The notes beneath the pieces were generated by a model that ran no database searches, was not told the origin of the DNA, and worked only from the letters and a program-made list of their open reading frames with translations. A DNA stretch of 64,000 nt from Ricordea florida (lineage: Eukaryota; Cnidaria; Anthozoa; Corallimorpharia; Ricordeidae): positions 41,866,457 through 41,930,456 of the forward strand of contig OX453272.1 of NCBI GenBank assembly GCA_949710005.1. Direction: 5' to 3'. Positions within the stretch are counted from its first letter, which is position 1; each line of letters begins with the position of its first letter. This document shows, one piece after another, positions 36,501 through 44,879 of the stretch. The position numbers and the translations under genes are program-made.

Positions 36501-37911
36501 TACATGTTTCATTGGTAAAATGCCTTTTTAAATCGTCATGTCTGGTAAATTTTTGTTTACAGCCTTGGCATACCCAGTTTTGAGCAAGAAGATCTAGATC
36601 CTTAATGAAAAACCCATGATTATTATAAAGACCTAAATTTAAAGTTGGTAAATTGTCTTTGAAATTATTTTTCCCAAACACCAATTTCCAGACTTTGAAA
36701 TTTGAAATATCTTTCTGCTCATAAACCCGGATGTTTATGGAAAAAGCTTTTGAAATTTTCTCAAAATCAACCAATTTTGTCGATCTAACTTCTTCTCTTT
36801 TTAGTTTTTTATTACCATAAAAAGTTCTAGCTAAATTTAGAGCTTTTTTCTCTACGCGAGCTTCAGGTCTGTCTTCACCAGCAATAATTTTCATAAGAAT
36901 AGCCAAGCACCGCCAGACACAAAGATTATCATCTTTATCATCTACGGAATAAATACATCTTTTCTTTCGTAATTCATCGGGTAATCTTCCGCACCCAACT
37001 AAAGGTTGTCTGGTATTAATAACTTTTATTTGTACTTCTCTAAACACAACTCCGCCCTCATTAACACCTGCTTTATTAATTTTCTTTTCTGGGGGTAAAT
37101 ATGCTCTCATCCAAGCTTCTCCTTCTAAACTCAATCTCTCACCCTCACATCTCTCTATATATTTTCTTATTTCCGAAATAGAAGTAAAAGTTCCTCCGCT
37201 TCTAAATGTGTGAGTGTGATAAGCTATCTCTCCATTTCCTCTTTGGATCAAAGCGGAAAAACTGAAAACAATTCTTGCCCCCATTTCTATTTGGGGTTCC
37301 AACTCATTATAAATTGTTTCTGACAAATCATTATTTAGATCCCTCCTAATCCAAATAGTTCTTCCATTTCTTTCTTCGAAATTACGAATTGGCGGAACAT
37401 CTTCATTTGGATTTATTTTTAGAACTATTGTTCTTTTCTTCTTTTCCTTCAATTCATCTCTCACACTATCAGAAAAAGTTTTACCTTTATTTTTTGGTTG
37501 AGATTTTTTACTATTAGTAAGTTTTATAATATTTGCTTTGATTAAATCCTCAAGCTTTTTATTTATTGGTTTGAGAATTGGAACATTAATTTCAGGTACC
37601 GGCTCATCAAGAATTGGTTTTTGTGGTTTTATAAAAGTTGGTGCTAATTTCCTTCTTCTTCTTGGAGTTCTTGATATTTGTGGTTGATCATGAAATAAAC
37701 CAATTTCTGGAATTGGTATTTGTAATTGACTTGGATTATTTTCGAAAAACTTATCAATTTCTGGAATTTTACGTAACTTTTTAATAATTACCTTTTTTGT
37801 TAATTTTTTACTCCCTTTTTTGATAATTTTTTCTAACTGTTTTATTATTAAGCTTCTTATTATTTTGCCATTTTTTCCTGGCTTTTCTGCAGAACTTTTT
37901 TTTTGATCCAT
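33535..37911 (-). CDS. Protein-primed DNA polymerase B, subfamily 1
   Basis: 1458 residues starting in the TIR (MDQK). Parts in order: basic N-terminus with an ILDEPVPEINVPILKP segment (100-115); a domain with NLCVWRC (about 328-334) and NNHGFF (about 430) that looks cysteine-protease-like; a C2HC finger (about 448-470); an endonuclease-like insert IHHALCGHGGERC...GCKWHGC (about 520-565); exonuclease motif I YDFEG (D622, E624), motif II FNSGKYD, motif III; polymerase motif A YDANGLY (D991), motif B GNSFYG (N1217), motif C DTDS (1313-1316). It would replicate the element from TIR-bound protein. A polymerase of the same subfamily is decayed in element 3; element 2 has another subfamily. Confidence 0.92.
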   Translation of the reverse strand: MDQKKSSAEKPGKNGKIIRSLIIKQLEKIIKKGSKKLTKKVIIKKLRKIPEIDKFFENNPSQLQIPIPEIGLFHDQPQISRTPRRRRKLAPTFIKPQKPILDEPVPEINVPILKPINKKLEDLIKANIIKLTNSKKSQPKNKGKTFSDSVRDELKEKKKRTIVLKINPNEDVPPIRNFEERNGRTIWIRRDLNNDLSETIYNELEPQIEMGARIVFSFSALIQRGNGEIAYHTHTFRSGGTFTSISEIRKYIERCEGERLSLEGEAWMRAYLPPEKKINKAGVNEGGVVFREVQIKVINTRQPLVGCGRLPDELRKKRCIYSVDDKDDNLCVWRCLAILMKIIAGEDRPEARVEKKALNLARTFYGNKKLKREEVRSTKLVDFEKISKAFSINIRVYEQKDISNFKVWKLVFGKNNFKDNLPTLNLGLYNNHGFFIKDLDLLAQNWVCQGCKQKFTRHDDLKRHFTNETCTGGETKIICTGEKIKYITNESDKVFYGGKINFSYKACRWIEHQSKTIGKHIHHALCGHGGERCYRDEEGNEILFDGYEPETKTVFEFYGCKWHGCPCSENDKIKYNETIERENMIKSLGYNVVSVWECENPELPNIWFKKKFNPYPYFIDYDFEGLLQKEDKKITDDLIFTHTHIPVSVAIIDNLTKKPVFLYNQNPDLLIKEFVEKLEEIRKIIVEKVKEEYPLPDQDSLQKNVLQKYEEWCNQVPVLGFNSGKYDINLIKRHFIKHMTEKTKEIFIAKKQNRYMFLTTQNFKFLDIMSYLAPGVSFDKWCKANNCEAQKLVLPYEKLDGYDKLSLVGPVKHEDFYSSLKKKNISKEEYEEYLLEFEKRGCVTMLDWLKEYNLNDVIPFLEALEKTRRLYYPDEIDILKDAVSIPGVSMRAVLNKYQKMKKKGDPELYAPGQYCAHSCGEFCKDKSCKKCYKIKKDCKICDKNKIYKLLKTGMVGGPSIIFTRYAEKEETKIRPHKYKIPKKCERIVGYDANGLYLSCSGQEMPCGKEKCIEVENPSGPKFIKKICEDILDGNLFGFCQVDIHVPDHLKEKFEEFSPLFIVDSVPEYLVPENMKEYQTATGRKHLKDNKKLLGVTKAKKIFLYTPMIKWYLNHGLEITAIHNILKYESGRPFGFFPKEVADARRDGDIEVLLEKLSKAFDENKIDDVVKITKELNQFPDIFKVIEENKDIKVLIEKLKPKYKGCKELADTNKLRGNSFYGKMIEDKEKHNITRYTQDEEEVEKVLRSPFFEDLNEINDTYEIIKRKRLIKIDRPYQCGIAVYQLAKLRMLEFYYDFLDKYLDRKDFELIQMDTDSMYMAISSENLDDIIKPEMREEYFTCGKEKFLSTSKYHDKTPGLFKKEFSGIRMIALSSKCYYAEDEKGKAKYSCKGTIHRQNEMNWDRYMSALKGSIDMSQNTGFRINDNQIVTYTQVKKGLNAYYDKRWVYEDGIHTKPLF

Positions 37912-38222
37912 TTAGTATTGTATTTCACTAATTTTTCTTTTAAACCGTAATTATTTTCAAATTTTTTCGCAGAGAGACCCTCCCAAACCTAAAACGTGTT
38001 TATGAATTTTGCAGAAACTCCCAAACCTAAAACGTACTTATAAGCTTTACAGAGACTTGGAGACCTCCCAAACCTAAAACGTACTTATGAGCCTTAAGCT
38101 AAAAAAAGACAAGATTTTCAGTCAAATTTGAAAATAACCCATAAGCTAAAAAAGGACAGAGATTTTCAGTCAAATTTGAAAATAACCTAAAAACGTGCGT
38201 ATAAACCCGCTTACATAGTAGT
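37900..38222 (-). repeat. Polinton 1 right terminal inverted repeat
   Basis: Exact complement of 21965-22287 at all bases compared, and includes the first four codons of PolB. Followed by CACAG (38223-38227), the right insertion-site repeat. Confidence 0.95.
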
Positions 38223-38227
38223 CACAG

Positions 38228-39200
38228 GATATTCGGAGTTTGACTAGCCAATCAGAGCGCACCTTCAACGCTATCCACTGTTTTAGTATATACTAATAAG
38301 AGGTATAAACCCCACTTCATAACAGAATTCAAGTAATAGCATGGCTCTCTGGTAAAGATAGTCATTCTTTAGCGTGACTCAAGGAAACTGTTCTTCGTCG
38401 AGCCTGCGTGCAGCATGCAGCCGCCGTCCCTATTTTAATTTCCGTCAGCTTGAACGAGAATTTCTTTCGCCCTGCTTTTGGATTGATGAAAAACAAAGCA
38501 AACAATCGCACATATTTGTTTCGCTAAATTTAGGCTGCATCAGTCTTTTCTCAGAATCTTGGGAAACACGATTAGCGATGTCGTTACGCAGACCTCCCTT
38601 TTTCGCGTGAAACAAAGGAAACAGGAGATGGCTGAATGCTAGCCTGCGAACAGCAGACGTATTTCCGGTCGTCGTGAAACAAGAGCCGAAAAATGCGTCT
38701 CCTGTCCGCAGGCTATGCAGGCTCTCTTCAGCCCAGACAGCAAAACTCAGTTTGGCCCAGTAAATCCCACTTTCGTTGTTCCTTTGAAAGAAATCGACAT
38801 CGATTAATCAACGAAAATGGCGCTGAATGGGGACCCTCAAAACAACAACAACGACCAGCTGGTACCCAAGATAACACGACCACTGCGTGAGCCATTAATG
38901 CAGCGAAAAAAGTTCACATTGTCTCGTGAGGTGAAGTATTAGAGATCGTCCTTATGCCGGTAAGTCTGCCACATATGGGCAAGTCACTGTACTTGCTGAT
39001 AAACATCAGTGAGTCTTCTCTTTAGCGCCACAGCAAACTCTCTAGCATATCCTGACAACTGAATCATTTGTGCGTTAAGTGACTAAGCATGAGGCTAAGA
39101 TGGCTGCTCATTGGGTGAAGTTCTGTTTTTCGTTTTTATTGACCGAGCACACCAAAAACGAATGTGGCCAATATCCAGCCATCTTGACCGAACAACAACA
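38228..39200. other. Host flank right of element 1
   Basis: It begins with TTGACTAGCCAATCAGAGCG and TTTTAGTATATACTAA, matching the motif left of the Polinton near 21424. Open frames at 38374-38890 are short and show no domain. No gene is recognised. Confidence 0.45.
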
Positions 39201-39445
39201 GGGGAGCAGGGTTGGCGCAGTGTTGGGGAGCGGGGTTGGCGCTGTGGTGAGAGCACTCGCCTTCCGCCAATGTGGCCCTGGTTCGATTTCCGGCCCCGGC
39301 GTCATATGTGGGCTGAGTTTGTTGGTTCTCTACTCTGCTCCGAGAGGTTTTTCTCCGGATACTCCAGCTTTCCTCTCTAAACAAAAACCAACATTTGATT
39401 TGATTTGATGATTTAATTCAATATGATTTGATTTGGTTTCATTTG
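39201..39445 (+). mobile_element. tRNA-derived SINE
   Basis: The head GTTGGCGCTGTGGTGAGAGC corresponds to an A box, and GGTTCGATTTC (39280-39290) to a B box of a tRNA promoter. A tRNA-unrelated body follows and then a tail of ATTTGATTTG repeats. The head is partly duplicated (39201-39230). I recognise this SINE style from coral transcripts. Confidence 0.8.
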
Positions 39446-39489
39446 TGCTTTACAGTTAGTTCTTGATACAGTTGACACTCACATACAGG

Positions 39490-39490
<1 letters not shown>

Positions 39491-39558
<68 letters not shown>
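39491..39558. repeat. (TTA)n microsatellite
   Basis: More than 20 uninterrupted units; the poly-leucine and poly-asparagine frames over it are artefacts. Confidence 0.95.
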
Positions 39559-39559
<1 letters not shown>

Positions 39560-39915
39560 ACTTGGTTAATAGTGGATTTATTATATGGCCATTTTGTTTT
39601 GTATTGTTTCGCGGAACAAAGCGGGAAATCGCCCGCGGGCAATATAAGCCCATCGTTCCAGCTCAAGTAACCAATCAGAACTCAGGATTGTCCATCTTGC
39701 CCGCTCGAGGACCCAGGCAACAAAATGATTTGCATGTTGTTTAGCGTAGGTCAATCTCTGGTGATTTATGCTGCAAGAAAAAAAAAATTGAAGAACCGCT
39801 ACAGTCCACTTTTTTTTTCCAAGTTTGTTAGTTTCATAAACAACACATTCAACATTTCCAAGAGCCCATTTATACTGACGTTTCTAATACATTTCTTACT
39901 GACTTACAAACCTTA

Positions 39916-40211
39916 GGGACGAACCATTAGAAAAGTGATGGGGGGGGGGGGGGTGGGGAAAAAAACCCCAAAAAATTCATGCAAGAGAAAGTGCCAAGAA
40001 AAAAATTCATGCAAAGAAGAAGGTAAAAAAAAATTCATGCAGAAGGAAGGTCCAATTGTGACTTTTTCACACGTAGCAAAAAAATTCGTGCAGAGGGGTT
40101 CACCTGAAAAAAAAAATTCCTGCACAAGCAGTGAGCGAAAAAAAAAATTCGTGCAAGCTGAAAATTCCCCACCCCCTCCCCCCCCCCATCATTTTTCTAA
40201 TGGTCTGTCCC
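39916..40211. mobile_element. TA-flanked MITE, copy 2
   Basis: Same family as 20473-20755: ends GGGACGAACCATTAGAAAAG and the complement with small changes, interior with AAAAATTC.TGCA repeats and long G and C runs. TA lies on both sides. Confidence 0.8.
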
Positions 40212-40517
40212 TAATAAACGTGACAAAATTAGAGTAGTGCAGTTCAGCTGTAACAGCAAATTACAAACGAAACTTTTTTCACGTATAATTATTAACAAGT
40301 AATCATACGGTTTTCTCGTTCAATTTGTGATTTATCATGTGCGCTCGTGAGTTTTTCAAAGAGCTCACTTTGTACAGATAAACTGACAAATTTAACTCGA
40401 AACCATAAGATTACTATTAGAAATCACTATTTGCAGCAATATAATTACACACATCACTACACACACAGAACGAAGTTGACGAGAGAATTGTATTATTCAT
40501 GACTTAGTTGCACTTTT

Positions 40518-41530
40518 TACTCGGGCTTCCGTAGGAGAGCCCGAGTCGTAAAATGCTAGCGCCAAAAGGGGGATCATGGTCCCAGGCGTTCCTTGCGTGG
40601 ACTGCGGAAACTGGCGATGAGAAGGCGAATTCATGTGCTCGCTTTACGCAAACAACATGATTTACCGAATGGCCGTTTTTGTGAAGACCGTTTTGCAAAA
40701 ACACAAACGCGCACGCCGTCCGTGATAGGCCCACACTAAATGATGTCTAGCGTTGTCGAAATGGGCTGTCGATCCACGAATACTAGCTTGAAGGCTAGAC
40801 CAACGTGCAGAGTTCATACTAGTTCTACGAGATAACAAATGAGCCATATGTTAGCTGCCAAAACTGTGATAGCCGATTGAACAACAAACTATGACACTGA
40901 GACGAACACATCACTTGCTGAAAAATTTAGGAATGTTGGAGAACACAAATTCGAAGCTGGCGCTAACAGCAGCGAATTGGACAAGGATACTGACAGAAAC
41001 AACTTGAATAGTAGGGTTAAATATCTAAGCTTAGTTCTTCCGTTAAATATCCTGTTTCTGTTATTGGTTTTTATTGGCTCAATACTTGTAAAGCGATCGT
41101 AAATGTTGGTTTGCTCTTTTTCCCGGAATTGCATGTGCTTGATATAGAATAAAGACATGAAGAATACTCTTGACGACTGTGATCTTCTACAAAACGTTGT
41201 CCGGTATGACTAATGTACATGAACATAATGATGTTCCAATGTCAATAAAAGTACTACAATTGAGATCTCGTTCTGCAATGTATGTAAATTATGACTGTGC
41301 TCGTGATTTGTGTGAGCGGCTGTACACACGCCAATAAAATAATGATTTTCATTCGAGTAATTGAACTGACTGGTGGCACAAATAATCGTCAGAAAGTGGT
41401 ACTGGAGTGACCGGTAATGAAAATTGCCCACACGGATCCGGCATGTAGTTGCGTACACATTTTAGGCGTGGTAATATTCAAGTAAAACGTTCAACAAGAA
41501 GCCCGAGTGAACGCTCCTCAAGCGTCTTGT
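40518..41530 (+). mobile_element. Non-autonomous Helentron deletion derivative
   Basis: The 5' hairpin CTCGGGCTTCCGTAGGAGAG-CCCGAG and the 3' AAGAAGCCCGAG, ACGCT/AGCGT stem and CTTG mirror the autonomous copy at 4687-16103. The interior keeps degraded pieces of its 5' coding part (for example AGATAACAAATGAGCCATAT at about 40828 and GTACATGAACATAATGATGT at about 41214), while Rep, helicase and endonuclease are gone. It must rely on a full copy to move. Confidence 0.85.
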
Positions 41531-42414
41531 TTTTCTCTTACTGTGCTATTGCCCCAACCTCGTTCCCAGGGCTTTTCCCTAGTAGGAAAAATGGCGGTGT
41601 CACAGCGTTTTGGGCTGCACCGTTGCAGTCGTGTCTTAGCTGGCGAACGTGTCCTATGACGTAATGTAATATACTGAGCCAATCATATCATGCGTTTTAT
41701 CTAGTAACACGCAGCATAAGACTGGTAACTAATCTTCGTTGCAGTTCGGTCTTCGAGCAAAACTGTTTTTTCGAGGGGTAGGGCACGGAAGCAATATTTG
41801 ACTTTGTAATTATGTTTTGACTCTGTATGGAAATATGCAGCGGCTATTTGCAAGAATTCCATTTACCTCACAAGAGTTCTATCGCGAATTGACGGCTTAG
41901 TATATTTCCAGTTTCAAATTCAACAAAAAAGCTCGATCGAAGATTTAAATAGCCTGCGTAGCAAGCGTTCCCGTGCAAGCGAAGAGCTAAAATGTGTCGC
42001 GAGCAGGCTAAGATTTAAACAGTGGTGCTGAGTGTTCCCGGCCGGCAGCCAATAAACCAGTGCAAAACTCCACGCTTCCGATTATCCTCAAATCATTCAG
42101 ATCGTTCAGTGATATTGCAGAGGCAAAACAAAATCCCTGAGAAGCAGTGTAACCAATTTTAGTTTCAGTGCTGTAAAACTACCACTCAATCTGCGCAATA
42201 TTTCGCTACTCCCAATCTTGTCACTCGCACGAAAGCCGGCTCGCGACAGTTCTCTTCTCTCTTTGTTGGGTGCCATCTCCTGTGTATTTTAGCATCGAAC
42301 ATTGATTACAGAAAGGTTCTTGCCGAGTAGATTTTATGGCCAGAATGCTTTCTAGCTGTTCCTTGTTCCCTTTGCTTTATAAAACAGCAATGGTACCGTC
42401 TGGCTTGATCAACA
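41531..42414. other. Non-coding host sequence
   Basis: Contains a segment beginning near 41550 (AACCTCGTTCCCAGGGCTTT) of the kind that recurs in coral interspersed repeats. No gene is recognised. Confidence 0.4.
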
Positions 42415-42720
42415 CCACAGAGCGCTTTGTGGCCTATTCAAAACACCACAGAGCGCTTTGTGGCCTCACCAAACCACCACAGAGCGCTTTGTGGCTTATT
42501 CGAAACACCACAGAGCGCTTTGTGGTGTTTTATTTTGGGATTTAACATTGAAAATCTGGATGGCTCGTTGACTCGCAAACATCTCACAGCTATTTTCTGA
42601 GATATGATTTGTTTTCTTCGAGTTTTCACACCACAAAGCGCTTTGTGGCCTATTTAAAACACCACAAAGCGCTTTGTGACCTATTAAAAACACTCTGACA
42701 TAGCGCTTTTGGCCCGTCAT
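42415..42720. repeat. Array of 18-bp palindromes
   Basis: Six copies of CCACARAGCGCTTTGTGG at 42415, 42446, 42477, 42508, 42631 and 42662. The AAA form is a perfect palindrome. The first four have an exact 31-bp period; the fifth follows a 105-bp gap and the sixth again comes 31 bp later. A seventh, decayed half-site occurs near 42700. Confidence 0.85.
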
Positions 42721-44215
42721 CATTATCATAGCAATTCTAGTTATTTTTTTTTCAGTGACTTGAGCTCAGAGAATATGTGGACAAAACTGGCAGAGGGACT
42801 CTCTTATTTTGACAGGGAGTTTAGCAAGATTTCTGCACAACCCCTTACATTATTTAATCATGCATGCAATTTTTGACTGACTCGTTCTTTTCATGATTTC
42901 TGTTTGAGCAGTGTGATAGCTCGAAAAAGGGCTGCGCGGAAATCTTACCTGAAGGTTAGCCGAGTACTTTAAATGAAACATCTAAAGGAACCAATAACTT
43001 TTTCCCAAACGTGCTAAGGCAGGTTAAAACTATTCACTAATATAACATCGTGTTTTGCAGTTCATTTAGTGAAAAAAGTAATAGAGGCTGGTATGTATGC
43101 CGCAAGAATACAGGTGGCAACTGGGGTACTCCATGGTATACCACGTGAAATTATTGTGTATCTATTTTATGCCATGCCATAGGAAATAATGTCATTAAAT
43201 GTTATCGAGAATAATATCCCAGCGCACGATGGGAAGGTTGGGTTGAATACCACCAAATATATAATTGCTTTCCTCAAGAGAAAATGAGGGGACCCCTCCT
43301 TTTCTCTTGCTTTCCTGTATTATAATTGGCTGTATTTTCTATGGCTTGCTAAAAATCTCTTAAAGGGAGATTGATGGTTAAAAAATTGCCACTTTGCTTG
43401 GAACATCCTTAGCAAGACCAAGAATCTGAAATTCACACCCCTTAGTTAGACAACGAGCATCCCTGCCCCTTTCATAGAGGAGTTCCCCCTGCCCTTGGCT
43501 GATGCAAACTGTTGTTTCATCCCGACAGTTTTGAAAAGTAAATTTTAAGGCCTGTTTTTTTTGCCTATGTTGCAAAGAAAAAAAAAATCATGAGATTTAT
43601 AATGTTGTAATCATGCTTAACATAAGTTTGGGAAATTCTCTCTTGACAGGTAAATGACTTTTTGACATGCTTATATAATACTTATATCACTGCCTTAACA
43701 GTGGCACTCTTCTAACACAGGCCACTAATCCATTTTTTATTTTTTATTTCATCTTCTTTTTTACAACGAACTTTCTTATGGCTTACATTCACACCTGGCA
43801 AACCCAAAATTATAAAAAAAGGAGATGTGAAAGCTGGAGTTGTTGGTTGACTGACAGGTAACACGGTGCTTCGTATTTTCACCAAAACTAGTTTATGCTT
43901 TTTGATTACTTTTATATATTTAACCAGAAACTAAGGAGTGTGGCCACAGTTAGTCATGCATGACCAAGACTGGGTTCTTAAAACAAATATGGATTTTTCT
44001 GTCACTCTTTTACCCCTTCAAGCGAGATCCAACAAAACTATTTACAAACAACACAGTGACTTGTGGTTCATAGTAGTTATAGAGGAGTCAATCAAATACC
44101 ACTTCCTCCCTGAACCCTTTTTTCAGGGTTTGGGGGCTTCCACGGGGGTCTTTTTTTCGAGGTTACCTAAAATATGCCCCGAGTGAACACATTATTGGTA
44201 TTTCGACGTGCCGCT
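42721..44215. other. Non-coding host sequence
   Basis: AT-rich, without an open frame carrying a recognisable domain. The short frames at 43378-43575 and 43938-44186 have no supporting signature. Confidence 0.45.
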
Positions 44216-44640
44216 GTCTTCCAATTAGAGAGTGGCACCCAATTGGTATCTTCCATTTAGAGAGTGGGGCTCTATTGGTATCTTCCATTTAGAGAGTGGC
44301 ACACAAAAGGTATTTCCAATTAGAGAAGTGGCACACAAAAGGTATTTCCATTTAGAGAGTGGCACACAAAAGGTATTTCCATTTAGAGAGTGGAACACAA
44401 AAGGTATTTCCAATTAGAGAAGTGGCACACAAAAGGTATTTCCATTTAGAGAGTGGCACACAAAAGGTATTTCCATTTAGAGAGTGGTACACAAAAGGTA
44501 CTTCCATTTAGAGAGTGGCACACAAAAGGTATTTCCAATTAGAGAGTGGCACTCTATTGGTATCAACTTCTATTTAGAGAGTGGCACCATATTGGTATCT
44601 TCTCAACTAGAGAGTGGCACACAAAAGGTCATTTAGAGAA
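44216..44640. repeat. 31-bp tandem repeat at the edge of element 3
   Basis: About 13 copies of a 30-31-bp unit (ATTTAGAGAGTGGCACACAA, AAGGTATTTCC) with small variants, ending 25 bases before the first element 3 coding sequence. There are no unique spacers. Confidence 0.9.
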
Positions 44641-44666
44641 GAATTATTTTTACTATTAATATAGAC

Positions 44667-44879
44667 GTGCCCGCCGTTAAAGCATTACGATCTTTAGCAC
44701 GAAGCTACGGGCTGCCTGGGCGCTCGAAGCTCAAGAGAAAAGCTGACCTCCTACGTGCGATCGGGGAGGCCCGCGCTGCGGAGTGGAAGAAACGACTCCG
44801 GAGAGCAGCAGACGGGGAGATACCCTGCCATCAGAGGGGATATAGAGAACCCCCACAAGAAGTGGCAGCGGGCTCGTGA
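44667..44879 (+). pseudogene. SAP-like fragment of element 3
   Basis: LRSLARSYGLPGRSKLKRKA and DLLRAIGEARA give a SAP-type helix-extended loop-helix with basic residues. It lies in front of PolB on the same strand and may be the N-terminal part of the polymerase ORF or a separate DNA-binding protein. It runs out of frame after about 60 residues. Confidence 0.5.

Larger units (their letters stand above)
21965..38222. mobile_element. Complete Polinton (Maverick), element 1
   Basis: The element spans 16,258 bp and begins ACTACTATGTAAGCGG, ending with the complement. Terminal inverted repeats of 323 bp match at every base I compared. CACAG flanks both ends (21960-21964 and 38223-38227). Polintons usually duplicate 6 bp, so a 5-bp repeat is slightly unusual. 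Fifteen genes cover it: integrase, protein-primed PolB, packaging ATPase and capsid candidates, plus small conserved proteins. Structural genes read leftward, and accessory/replication genes are interleaved on the other strand. All frames are open, so the insertion is recent and may be functional. Confidence 0.95.

Noticed and set aside
39231..39300. Possible functional tRNA gene.
   Set aside because: A and B boxes are present but no cloverleaf with acceptor stem can be formed, and a SINE body and tail follow.
39463..39744. Poly-leucine and poly-asparagine open frames.
   Set aside because: They are translations of the TTA microsatellite.
40504..40847. Open frames at the start of the short Helentron.
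   Set aside because: They arise from terminal non-coding sequence and degraded 5' coding pieces; none matches a domain.
44216..44640. CRISPR-like appearance of the 31-bp repeats.
   Set aside because: Units are directly adjacent without unique spacers, and the setting is eukaryotic.
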